Shown here: positions 23,301 to 33,895 of the stretch, in pieces
Position numbering within the stretch: position 1 is the stretch's first letter
Layout: every line of letters starts with the position of its first letter
DNA from: Entophlyctis helioformis
Lineage: Eukaryota > Chytridiomycota > Chytridiomycetes > Chytridiales > Chytriomycetaceae
Reading direction: 5' to 3'
Assembly (NCBI GenBank): GCA_025526915.1
Contig: JAHLKH010000027.1
Coordinates: 1-64,000, forward strand
Length of the DNA stretch: 64,000 nucleotides
Position numbers and translations under genes: made by a program
The notes under the pieces: generated by a model
Told to the model about the DNA's origin: nothing
The model's database searches: none
What the model saw: the letters and a program-made list of their open reading frames with translations, nothing else

Positions 23301-26166
23301 AGCCCCAGACCGCCACATGGATCAAAGACGAGACAAACGCACATGCGCAATCTCGACTTCAAACCGGCCGCAAACAGCCGGCACCATGTACGCCGGCGTG
23401 TCTCTGATGAATGTGGCAATCTTGCGGATGGCCAGCGGAGTGCACATGAGGATCGCCGACAGCGACACAGACTCTTTGCAGAACTCGGGCCGTTTGAGCG
23501 ACAGAATGAACAGCCGCTTCGACCGAACCAGATCCGAGATGTCAAAGCAGTATCCTGCGTCGCGAGTTAGCTGGACCGACTCCCTTGACAAGCAAGCAGA
23601 CTTGCACACTGAAACTGGACACGCACTCACCAACGGCCTGCTTAAAGAACTTTTCGACTTCGCCAACAAGGAGAGGCGTGACATAGACAATCGAGACGTT
23701 GGGGTCCATGAGATCGACCAGCCGGCCCAGCTGGCGGATCTGCCATTTCTGCATGTTCTCGTACTTTGTGCGCGTGAGCGTGTCAAAGCTCATTGACGGC
23801 AGATGGATAATGACGCGCTTCTTGGTCTTGAGAAGCGGCCATTCAGCCCTCAGTGCCTCGCGCAATATGTGGTGTCGTTTCAGGTGGTCTAAATGGCGTT
23901 TCTGTGCAACGGACAGTTAGACAAACCGCTTTTGGCGCGCATGGGCAGGAAAGCAGTGAGCCCAGTTCGCCCTGTGCGCATACCTCGCGAGAAGCCTGGA
24001 TGGCCTTGATCTTGTGGCGGATGAGCCATTTCTGTCTGAACCGTTCGCCTGCTCGCAGCTTGCCCACAAACTCTTGGTGGATGCGTCGCAGCGTGATCAT
24101 GCGCCAGGTCGACTGGATCTTGATGATCGCTGCCAGTCTGCCGCCGCTGCCGCGGTAACGCTGTCCCGGCCGCGCGCATTCGGTTTGCACCTGCACTTGC
24201 ACACCGCCATGGCCAGTGATCAGTGATCAGCAAGCGTCTACTTGCGAGCGACATGTCACCCACCTCAACGTCGTTGGCCATGACCGACACAATGTCTTCG
24301 TCGGACACGCGCAGGGCAATGTCCGGCCGGTTGATCAGGTCCAGCAGTTTCTGATAACTGACTTCGCCCCATCGCACTGTCGATTCACCAGCCAGTCAGC
24401 CTGTCATGTTGTTACATTGCCGTTCACGAGCACACACACAGTCACGCACACACATACCCATATACCCCGCGCAGAACGCCTCAATCTTGTCAATCATAAA
24501 CATGACGAGCGGCTCAGAGACAGATAGGCTGCCCGCCAGCGCCAGGAAATGGACAAACGCCTCGCTCTCACGGACAATGCGGCCCATGCTAATGACAAAC
24601 TGCTTGTTGGGAGTGGTGAACGTCTGCGGGGGTTCGGAAGGACCGAGACGTGCGAAGCGGCGGGAGCGCATGCTGGGCAAGGCGGGCACGACAGCATCGG
24701 TCGGACACGGTGTGGGTGCACCACGCGTGACATCTGCATCCATTTGCGTGCGATCGTGTTAGCTGCGTTACAGACGGAGGCGTGTACATGTGGGTCGCGG
24801 TGCAAGCATGTACCGTGGCTCGAGCGGTCATGCCATCCGCGTCCTTGTGCCGGCTCGAAACTAACCAGCAGATCCTGCTTGAGTCGCTGTCCGCTGGCTG
24901 TCAGTCACCGTGCTGGTGGCATGCTGCCAGCATCCACCCCCCTCCACCGCCGACCATCTGCGCGCACTCACTTGGATATCGGCATTCAGCTGCGACTGCG
25001 CCATGGTGGATCGTCCGGCTGTGCGTGCACGCACCGGCTGCTCTGCGCTCGTCGCGAACAGCGGCTCAAACATCTGGCGGCTGTACGGCGCGTGCACCGT
25101 CACGGCGCGTTTGGCAGACAGCGCCGACTCGGCCAGCAGCTTGATATGGTTGGTGTAATCCGATCCGTGCGGAATGAGCCCGCGATCCAGCAGCGAGTAG
25201 ATGCCTTCCTGCTGGTTGTGGTCAAGGTTACTGGACGTGTCGAGCGGGCGTTTGGGGTCATGCTTGCCGAGGTAGGTCGACAGACGGGCAGACACAAGCC
25301 GGCCTGTTTTGGGCCGTCTGTGTCTGTCGAACACGGTCCGCGGTCGTGGCGCGATGGCCGGTTCCTGTCCATGCGTGTCAGCCAAGGGAGTGCCATGCAG
25401 AAAGTGGATGCTGCCCACGTACTCGATCGGTGTGCAATGGCCGGCCGTGGTCAGAGTCTGTGCAGGCATGGCAGGGTGAGTACCGGCTGTCGTTCATGCG
25501 CAGCAGCAGCACTCGGCCCACCCATCAGCCGTGCATTGGAGCTCTACCTGCAGGTTTGGGAACGATCCGCTGGAAGACGTGTGCGGGATGTCCAGTTGTG
25601 AGCGGCCGCATCTGATAGGACGTCGATCCCACCGCCGCCACTGGTAGCAACAGCGGCTGCAGCAGTCGCAGCACGACGGCCAGTCGCGACGCTCTTGCTG
25701 CGCCGGAATGCAGTCTCTTTGGACGGATCCTTGACAAGACCGTCGGGCGACTGCGGGAAGACGTACGGCGACATGTTCTGCTTGACGTGCAACGATATCA
25801 TGCTCTCGCCCTGCAAACGCGTCATTCCGTCAGCCCCTCTTCATGATCTGGCCGTCGGTGGTCGAGCCGCCAAGACTGGCCGCGCACGCCAAAACACACC
25901 TTGAGAGGCATGAGTGCCGTGCGCGCACGAAGCGGCGCGCTGTACATGGAAGGCGGCTCGGCAGCCTGGCCACCGCTGCGGCCGCCCTTGGGTAATGCCA
26001 TGTTGGACAGATCCAGCCGCGACAAACTCATGGACGACCGCGCGGCCGCCAGCTGTGCGCCAGAGCTGCTTCGCCGACGCAGCTGCGCGTGGTGCTGGCT
26101 GCTGCCCGGCATGGTCTGCGGTGGCGGCTGGCCTGTGGAAGCGTGGCTGCTGCTGCTGCTCTTCAT
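20373..26166 (-). CDS. IQCH: IQ-motif protein H (IQCH)-like, ATP-grasp-containing flagellar protein
   Basis: A gene of roughly 20 exons. The ATG chosen is 26164-26166 (MKSSSSSHAS); an in-frame ATG at 26262 is possible. After a low-complexity N-terminus come EGIYSLLDRGLIPHGSD, then an IQ region (AAIIKIQSTWRMITLRRIHQ) for calmodulin binding. Next is the segment VIIHLPSMSF...QLGRLVDLMDPNVSIVYVTP, followed by ATP-grasp-like sequence (YMVPAVCGRFEVEIAHMLGIPILG, TRWLFKIDGEMECRGLAYFG, FHDKLYTCVHFCR, GDHRKLVSYIDLIGREC). The C-terminal third after LANVRPYSYIHKPSV is Ser/Pro/Gly-rich. IQCH is found in organisms with motile cilia and acts in sperm in animals; its presence points to a flagellated life stage. 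The family call rests on domain order and motif resemblance; a homology search would settle it. Confidence 0.78.
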
Positions 26167-26345
26167 AGCCAACCTCGATCGCGTTGCGGGGCGTGCCAAG
26201 CGGCTTTCGGCGTGGGCTGGCGGGCCTGCTGGCTGCTGCCGTGTCGAGCGGGATACCCGCACCCGCGGTCATGGTCATCATCGCCATCGCCATCGAGATC
26301 GCTTTGCCGATCGCTTCTTTGGGCAAAGTTCCCCAATAGTCCACA

Positions 26346-27103
26346 ATGATCAATCCCGTCTCGAACAACGACAGCATCGGCAGCGGCAGCAGTGGCAGCA
26401 GCGGCGGCACGCTCTTTGACGACGAGGTCGAGGTCATGCCCGGCGTGTACCTCATCAAACGCAAACAGTCGTCGGCACCGCTCGCCAGCGACCCATCGGC
26501 CGCAGCCACGGCAGCCACGGCAGCCGCACCTGTCGCAGGCAAGCTGACGGCCGGCCCGCCTGGCGGTGCTCGGCTGGTGACTCCGGGCGGCGTCATGTAC
26601 GGCGAGGTGACGCTGTCGGACAATGTCGAGTTCCTGCAGCAGGAGGCGGCGAGGCTGTCCAAGTCGGTCGAGCTGCTGCTCAAGACCAATGCAGAGCTGC
26701 GCGAGGCCGAGGCGCTGTCCGACGACAGCGACCCCGTGTTCACCAAGGTGTGTCCGCCACGTGCCGTTGTGGACCCTGGCCCGCGACGTGATGCAGCAGC
26801 TGACGTGATGGTGGCTGCTGACCGAATGCCATGCTGCGATCCCGGCGCGGGGGCGGCATGCAGGCGATCCGCGAGAACGTGGGCGTGGTGAGCAAGCAGC
26901 TGGACATGATCAAGGCCATCGAGGACCGTTTGCAGGAGCTGCTCGGATCGCGCGGCCCGCGATGCGCAGCAGGCACGCTTGCCACGCCGGCTCCTGCTCC
27001 GGCTCCGGCAGCTCCCGTCGTTGTGGTTGCGTCGGCGACAACCAGCGCACCTGCATCCACAAACGACAGCAGCGACGATGGCGAGGGCGGCGTTTTCCTG
27101 TAG
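26346..27103 (+). CDS. Small coiled-coil protein of unknown function
   Basis: Exons 26346-26747 and 26864-27103 give 213 residues. There is a Ser/Gly N-terminus, then EVEVMPGVYLIKRKQ, an Ala-rich linker, and a helical coiled coil (VEFLQQEAARLSKSVELLLK ... VSKQLDMIKAIEDRLQELLG) split by the intron at VFTK|AIREN. The C-terminus is Ala/Pro-rich and ends in an acidic DDGEGGVFL. Divergent from IQCH with about 180 bp between start codons, so possibly co-expressed. No family recognised. Confidence 0.7.
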
Positions 27104-27231
27104 CCGCCGGACAGAAGCCACGCATGAACCTGATACCACATTGAACACGATTGACTTGACACAGGCACATGCAGCCGCATTTATTGGGAGGGTTGTCTTG
27201 ATCGCACACCGTCGAGGAGCAGGAGAGGCCA

Positions 27232-28869
27232 TCAGTCCATCTCAGCCGAATCGGGTGGCATGATTGCACTGCGGTTGTTGCCGCCCGCACCGCTGCCTGG
27301 GTCGGCAAACAGGCCCTTCATGATCTCGGCAAACGGGTTGACCTGCTTGCGACGCGGGCCGACATTGAACAGGTTGCCGGCAACGACCTCGGCCATCTGC
27401 CCCGTCACGCAGCGAGTCCGTCAGTCAGTCAGCCAGTCAGCCAGCCAGTCGGTCAGTCGGTCGGTCAGTCGGTCGGTCGGCCACTCAGTCAGTCAGCCAA
27501 AAAGCAAACCCAAACCAGCAATGCATGGCACAGAGATCGCACCTGGAGGACAAAGGGGTCCTGGGCAAGCAGCGGACGGAACGCCGTCAGCATGTTGGAA
27601 AGCACGTCGCCAGCATTGCGGTCAATCGCCTCGAGCGTGAGCTCGACAAAGCTCATGTGCGCCGACGAGTAGACGGAAAAGTCTTGTCCGGAGCCGATGG
27701 CGATCGTGTCGGTCACGGCGTCCGGGTTGGCGTCGCGGAAGCTGGCGACAAAGCTGGTAAACGCGGCCTTGGCTTCGTCGATCCGGTTGATGGCAAGCAG
27801 CCTGTGCACAGGCGTGAGCCATGAGGTCGGGTTAGCTGGAAGAGAGAGGGGACGGCGCGAAGGTAGGCGTGGGAACGTACTGGAGGACGGCGCGGTTGAT
27901 AAAGTAGCCAGCGTCGATGGACGTGTCTTGGCGCGACCATTCAAACGCCATGATACCAAGCGCCTTGGCGCTGTCGATGGTGCCGTACACAAAGTGCGAC
28001 TCGGCGTCATAGTACTGCTGCTCTGTTGAGTTAAAGATGGCAGGCACGCTGTCAGTTTGGCAGACTCTCACCGGCTCGAGGCGGCGAGACAAGGCACAGA
28101 CCCTTGAAGTATCTGGAGCCAAACACGTGGTGCAGGCTGGGATCGCCGAGCGGGAACTGGGGGTTCTTTGACGACCATCTACGTACAGCAAGACGAGTCT
28201 GGTTAGCAGACCCAGATGAGCAGACTGGCCCAGATCCAGCCAGGCTCTGCGATCAACCGATCAACCGACCAACCGACCTGATGCACAGACGGGTGAACTG
28301 GTCGCAGCCAGCCGACTGCAGCGGGAACGCCAGAAAGATCTCTACCAGATGGTCTGCAAGCCTCGAGTCAGCACTACCGCACATGCTGATCGCCCAGGTG
28401 CACACAGCCAGTGCAGCCAGTACAGCCAGTACAGCCGCACAGCAAGCACCAGACGCACCACGAGCCGAGTCGTCGAGGGCCGTCTGCTGGCCGTCGAGAA
28501 CGTCAAGTAGCCGCTCCGCGAGGTCGATGGCGCTGCCCGTTTGGTCGTGCTCGACCATGTTGAGGATGCCGCTGTGCAGGAGCTCGATGGCATCTGCAGG
28601 CTTCTTCTGCTTGAGCAGACGCTGGCAGGCCGAGTGGTACATCTGGTGGGCCTCGTAGTAGTTGCCATCTGTCGCGGGAGCGAGTCGGCAGGAGTCAGTT
28701 GAAGGAGGCGGTGAGCGCCGCCGGCCCAGCGTGGTGCGGGTGCCGTGGGCAGGGCAGATGGAGCGCAGACACTTGAGACAGATACAGCGGGACAGACGGC
28801 TGTGCACGCACCCTGCACAGACTTGCGCAGCTTCTCGAGCGTCTTCTGGACGCCTGCACCACCGCTCAT
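27232..28869 (-). CDS. GET4: Get4-like, guided entry of tail-anchored proteins
   Basis: Cytosolic adaptor that, with Get5 and Sgt2, hands tail-anchored membrane proteins to Get3. The ATG is at 28867-28869 (MSGGAGVQKTLEKLRKSVQG). The TPR-like alpha-solenoid carries the family phrases NYYEAHQMYHSACQRLLKQK, AIELLHSGILNMVEHDQTGS and AIDLAERLLDVLD. Later helices include YDAESHFVYG, GYFINRAVLQYV, INRIDEAKAAFTSFVA and LLAQDPFVLQ. The C-terminal exon carries ...FNVGPRRKQVNPFAEIMKGLF and ends at TGA 27232-27234. About six short introns; one (27417-27490) is full of GTCA/GTCG tetranucleotides. Its start codon overlaps the candidate stop codon of the upstream FMP32 gene. Confidence 0.85.
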
Positions 28870-29842
28870 GCTTGCTTGCGTTTGAGATTGCGACGCTTCG
28901 GCGAGGTTCGCCAAGTGGCGGCTGTAAAAAGTGTGTTTCATTGAACGACAGGCAGACAGGCAGGCAGACAGGCAGGCAGGCAGAGCGAGCGAGCGATCAT
29001 TTGACAAAGCGCAGGTAGCCTGTACAGCAGGAGAGCGTGAGCGTCGACACGAGCGCCAGGCGGGCACACAGGACTTACTGAAAAACAGTGCACCGGCCGC
29101 AGATAAGAGCGCTGTCCAAGACGACGTGTGAGCGAGCAAGAACAGGCGGCTCGAGCAGAGACATGGCGGAACTACACGGGACGGCCAACTCACGGAACAG
29201 CGTCTTGAACAGATCCCACTGGATCGTCTCCATCTGTGTGCGCACGCTGGACACCTCGGTGTCGATCTTGGAGTCGGCCTCCTTGATGCGCAGCTCCTGC
29301 GCGCTCTGCTCGTCGCGGTTGCGGCCCTTGTCGAGCGAGAGGTCCAGCCGCACGTTGGACTGCACGCGGCGGAGGTCCTCGGCGACGCGCAGCCGCAGCT
29401 TCTCGACCTCTGCGTTGAGACGGAAGATGTCGGCGCGCAGGAGGGCAAACTCGTTCTTTTCGAGCAGCTGGATCTCGGAGCGCAGCTGCGTAAAGTCGAC
29501 CCGGCTCATGTACAGCGACTTTTCAAAGTCGGTGCGGGTGACGGACGTGCGCGAGAGGTTGTGCACGCTGTGCGGGCAGCAGTCGGCCACGGGATGTCAG
29601 CATCGCATGCGATGCGGCAGTTGTGGCAGTTGTGGCAGATGCTTTGCGATGTGGCAGATGCGATGCTGCCAGCGCCAGCGACAAACGCACCTTTCGTTGA
29701 CGACCTCTGCCAGCGAGTTCATAACGGCCTCGGCCGACTCTCGCTGGAAGCCGTCGGCCTCGAGCCGCTGCACAAAGCGGTACGTGTCAAAGTTGTGGTA
29801 GTTGGCCGCGGCCCGTGCGCCGTGCAGCAGCCTGCGGTGCAT
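28866..29842 (-). CDS. FMP32: Fmp32/CCDC90 (MCUR1-like) mitochondrial coiled-coil protein
   Basis: Exons 29691-29842, 29194-29567, 29079-29111 and 28866-28921 join to 204 residues. The ATG at 29840-29842 gives a mitochondrial targeting-like MHRRLLHGARAAANYHNFDTYRF; longer in-frame starts exist but run into the divergent IDH gene. The family core is clear: RFVQRLEADGFQRESAEAVM, then LSRTSVTRTDFEKSLYMSRV, then a long coiled coil (EIQLLEKNEFALLRADIFRL ... DEQSAQELRIKEADSKIDTE). A hydrophobic C-terminal segment (PLLSAAGALFF) and a basic tail follow. Family members sit in the inner mitochondrial membrane; roles in cytochrome oxidase assembly and calcium uptake have been proposed. The last two exons are short and inferred from splice signals. 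Confidence 0.78.
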
Positions 29843-29945
29843 CGGCGCCGACCGGCAGCAGCAGCGGCTGTGCTCGCAGACGCAGCATACGCCGTGTTTG
29901 GGAAAGCAGTTTTTGCAAACCTGGCCTCGCATTCCACACGCCGTC

Positions 29946-31944
29946 ATGTTCGCTGCAAGATCCCTCAAGGTGCGTGTGTCCGCCCGTCTGCGTGCGCCGT
30001 GTGCGCCGTGGCTTGCGCGGCACTTGCTGCTGCATGTGCGCCGCCTGCCCATCGATCCGCCAGCCGCGCTGCCTGCCTGCCTGCCTGCTTGCATGCCCCA
30101 TGCCCCATGCCCGCCTGCCGTACTGACGCTCTGTGCTGCCCGCTGCGACGTCAACGGCGACAACAACGACGGCGACGACGGCAACAAAAAACATCCTGTG
30201 CGCTGCTCATCGATCGCTGCGCATCAGTTTGCTGCTGCCCGCCCGCTACTGGCCCGCTCGTTCGCCTCGACCACCGAGGGCGTCATCAAGGTACCGCCTA
30301 GCCACGCTGCCGTCGGCTGCATGCATGCGCTCGTCGCTGTGCGTCCGTGGGCCGCTGCGACGCCGCGAGACTGACCTGCCTGCTGCCGTCCCATCGCTGT
30401 CTGATCGCTGCCCGCTGTTTCACATGCGCGGCCCCTGCGAACAACCGTGAAAATCGCTCGCATCAACCCGTCCGGCCGCTTGACATATCGCCAGGATGGC
30501 AAGCACCTGGTGACGCTCATCCCCGGTGACGGCATCGGCCCCGAGATCTCTCGCTCGGTCCAGAGCATCTTTGCGGCCGCTGGCGTACGTGTCTGCTTTG
30601 CTGCCCTTTGCTGGGGAGTGATCGGGTCTACCACATGCTGATCCTTCGATGGATTGACTGCTCCGCCTGGCTTGGATCGTCGCATGGTGTGGCTGCAGGT
30701 CCCCATTGCCTGGGAAGAGGTCAACGTGACCCCGATCATCAAGGACGGCAAGACCGCCATCCCCGATGCTGCCCTCCACTCGGTCAACCGCAACAAGGTT
30801 GCTCTCAAGGGTGAGTGCGTGGGTCTGGCTGCTGGATCTCGTGCCGTCATCGCATGCACGACTTCTGACTGTTGACGTCTGCTGACGGCTGCTGCTGATC
30901 GTTGGGATGCCTTGTGTGTGTGCACGCCAGGCCCCCTCGAGACGCCCATCGGCAAGGGCCACGTCTCGCTCAACCTCACTCTGCGCAGGTCCGTCTCGCT
31001 TGCCTGCCGTGTCCTGTGAATGCCGTTGCCAGCAGCGTCAACACACGGACATCCCAGCTGACTGCTGAGCGGGGGGCGCCTCGCCTTCAGAACCTTTGAC
31101 CTGTACGCCAACGTGCGTCCGTGCAAGTCGATTGTCGGCTACAAGACGCCGTTTGACAATGTCAACACGGTGCTCATCCGCGAGAACACCGAGGGCGAGT
31201 ACTCTGGCATCGAGCACGAGGTCGTGGGCGGCGTTGTGCAGTCGATCAAGCTCATCACGGAAGAGGCGTGCCGCCGCGTGACGCGGTACGCGTTCGAGTA
31301 CGCGCGCTCGATTGGCCGCAAGCGCGTGACGGTCGTGCACAAGGCGACGGTGCAGAAGCTGTCCGACGGCCTGTTCCTCAGCGTCGCGCAGGACATTGGC
31401 AAGGAGTACCCCGACATTGTGCTCAACGACGTGCTGCTCGACCGCATCTGTCTGCAGATTGTGCAGGACCCGACCCAGTTCAACGATACGGTCATGGTCA
31501 TGCCCAACCTGTACGGCGACATTCTGTCTGACCTCGGTGCCGGCCTCATTGGCGGTCTGGGCCTCACGCCCTCGGGCAACATTGGCAAGAAGGCCAGCAT
31601 CTTTGAGTCTGTACGTAGCGAGCGCAGGCGTGCAGATGCAACACACGCTATCAAACAGAGAATGCTGACACTGGTAATGCACATTCCCATGCCCCGTGAT
31701 ACCCCGCGATGTGTAGGTGCACGGCACGGCTCCCGACATTGCCGGCAAGGACCTGGCCAACCCGACGGCGCTGCTGCTGTCTGCGGTCATGATGCTCAGA
31801 CACATGAAGCTCAATGCCCACGCCGACAACATTGAGCAGGCCGTGCTGGCGACCATCTCCAAGGGCCACGCGCTCACGGGCGACCTGGGCGGCAAGGCCA
31901 CCAACACGCAGTTTACTGCCGCCGTCATTGCCAACCTCAAGTAG
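29946..31944 (+). CDS. IDH2: NAD-dependent isocitrate dehydrogenase, catalytic (IDH2/IDH3A-type) subunit
   Basis: Oxidative decarboxylation of isocitrate in the mitochondrial TCA cycle. Exons 29946-29969, 30228-30290, 30495-30584, 30699-30810, 30931-30988, 31091-31610 and 31717-31944 join in frame to 364 residues. The first two exons form a targeting peptide ([20 protein letters not shown]). Family motifs: [52 protein letters not shown] (substrate-binding), [31 protein letters not shown] (metal-binding Asp) and [19 protein letters not shown]. The intact acidic and arginine residues suggest the catalytic rather than regulatory subunit. Divergent from FMP32 with about 100 bp between start codons, so two mitochondrial genes may share a promoter. 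Confidence 0.95.
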
Positions 31945-32266
31945 ATGCCCGCCACGGTTGGGCTGCTTTCGACCCCCCCCCCTTTTTTTTTCTTTTCCCA
32001 TCTCAGCAATACAATTCGACTATTGTGTGTGTGTGTGTGGTTGGTACGGTACGGCTGTCCATGACAATGCATTCTCAAGTGTGTCGCAAGAGCCAATCCT
32101 TGATGGGCGAGACAGACTGTAAAAGAGAGTGCGAGAAGAGAGAGAAACAGTGCGAGAAAGAGGGAACAAGCGAGCGAGCCAGCGAGCGAGATACACGCGA
32201 CGCGTGTAGCCAGCCACATACAGCCCAGGAAAGACAAGGAAGAAAGGGGAGAGAGAGAGAGAGGGA
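31945..32266. other. Convergent 3' intergenic space
   Basis: 322 bp between the IDH stop and the TRAP-alpha stop. It holds a C-run followed by a T-run (about 31973-31993), a short GT run (32023-32038) and a purine-rich GAGA stretch (about 32126-32265) that would be the pyrimidine-rich 3' region of the TRAP-alpha transcript. No gene seen. Confidence 0.7.
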
Positions 32267-33315
32267 TCACTTGCGCTTCTTGAGCTTGGGGCTGTTGGAC
32301 AGCTTCTGCTGGTGCGCAACGTGGTTGGGGATCCATTCCATGTCGGGCTGCTTGTCCATGGCAGCGGCCTCGACGGCAGGCGCGAGGACGGGAGCCTTCT
32401 TGACGCCGGGCGTCTTGGTAGCCGTGGCGGCCGACTTGCTCGGCTTGGCATTGGTTGGCATGAAGAAGATGGCGTAGAAGAAGTAGCCCGTCAGGCCCAT
32501 GAGGATGACGGCAAAGATGTACATGACGATGCTCTTGAGGTCAAAGAGAGAGTCCGAGTAGACGATCGTGACGGGGGCGGCGACGGCGAGGATGCGGTAG
32601 TACTCGACGTCGTTGTAGCAGGTGAGCAGGACCTTGAGGACGGCGTCCTGCGCCTCGAGCGTCGACGTGAAGAAGTGCTTGTAGACGATCGTGGCGTTGG
32701 GGAGGACCGTGAACGTCAGGGGCGAGGGCAGCGACTGAGACGCGAGAGGGATGGGATGGATCGATGGGTCAGATGCGGAGATGCAGAGCCAGCGATGATG
32801 ATGCGAGCCAGGTGCACGCACCTTGGAGATGATCTTCATGGGGTCGTTGGCGTAGGTGAAGACGGTCTCGACGCCGGTGATCTCTCTGATCTCGGTGCCG
32901 GTGTTGGTGACGTTGATGCGCACAAGGCCGACCTCGCCCGAGTTGAAGACTGGCGGCACGGCAGCAGCCGGTCAGTCAGCGAGGGCGGTCGACGGGCAGC
33001 CAGCCAAGACAAGGCTGCCACACAGGCTGCCAGACAGCCAGCCAGACGGACAAGGCAGCTGGATAGACAGACAGCCACGACGTACTGGCAAACTTGGAGC
33101 GAGGAAAGTCGTACTTGACGACCAGCGTGGGATCTTCTCTGACGGCAGGGCCCTGCATCTTGTTGGGCTTGCCGGCGGCCGAGACGACCGTCATGACTGG
33201 CATTCGCAGCAGCCGAGGCGTCGCACGGCGGCAGCGCAGCGTGCGAAGGAGCGCCGAGATCCGGGCAGACGAACGGCGCAGGGAACGGGCGAGAATCAGC
33301 AGCGAGTCACTGGTG

Positions 33316-33350
<35 letters not shown>

Positions 33351-33376
33351 AAGAGGGCAGGGCAGACAGTGCAGGG

Positions 33377-33419
<43 letters not shown>

Positions 33420-33710
33420 CAGGCGAGGCAGCGCACGGCACGGCGGGCACGGCACGGCAGCGGGCACGGCTCGTTCACCAGCGGCGTCTGCAGGCGTTGC
33501 GCCTCCTCTTGCGTGACGGCGACGGCGACGACGACGGCGGCGGCTGCACGCCACAGCGCCAGGCGTCGGTGCATGGCGTGCATGGCGAGTAGGCAGGCGG
33601 TAGGCAGCAGGCGGCATCACACAGGCATCGCACGCATCACAGGCGGCATCACGCAGGCAGCAACACTCACAGCCGGCCAGCAGAACGAGTGCGGTCTTGA
33701 TGAGCTGCAT
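32267..33710 (-). CDS. SSR1: Translocon-associated protein subunit alpha (TRAP-alpha/SSR1-like)
   Basis: ER membrane protein next to the Sec61 channel that assists translocation of some secretory proteins. The 40-nt first exon (33671-33710) joins exon 2 starting at 33196 to give the signal peptide MQLIKTALVLLAG|FMTVVSA. The luminal beta-domain follows: FNSGEVGLVRINVTNTGTEI, LTFTVLPNATIVYKHFFTST, AVLKVLLTCYND, PVTIVYSD. One membrane span (IVMYIFAVILMGLTGYFFYAIFF) precedes a Lys-rich cytosolic tail ending LKKRK. The family normally has an acidic N-terminal stretch, which is missing here. The first intron (33197-33670, 474 bp) is several times longer than its neighbours and is filled with simple repeats. 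Confidence 0.82.
33317..33419. repeat. (GT)n and (GGCA)n microsatellites in the TRAP-alpha intron
   Basis: A GT run at 33317-33349 and a GGCA run at about 33375-33419 lie within the unusually long first intron. Confidence 0.9.
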
Positions 33711-33895
33711 CACAATGTTTCGTTGTGGGCAAACGACAACCGTTTGCTTCCAGGTTTATTGGGATCAAGGGCCGAGTGGGCATGCGATGCGATACGATAG
33801 AATGGGATGCGATAGAATGGGATACGATGCAGTGTGCAACAGAACCGATCAGAACAGAGCAGGCCAGAGACGAGCATACGAGCATACGCACGCCA

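Noticed and set aside
26962..27180. Overlapping short open frames on both strands at the end of the coiled-coil gene
   Set aside because: All are out-of-frame shadows of the Ala/Pro-rich C-terminal exon.
27417..27490. GTCA/GTCG tetranucleotide tract as a possible CRISPR-like or direct-repeat array
   Set aside because: It is a simple 4-bp microsatellite inside a GET4 intron with no spacer structure.
33296..33583. Minus-strand open frame in the TRAP-alpha intron starting MHAMHRRLALWRAAAA
   Set aside because: Tempting as a signal peptide, but joining 33671 to 33196 already gives a complete signal peptide and this frame runs into microsatellites.
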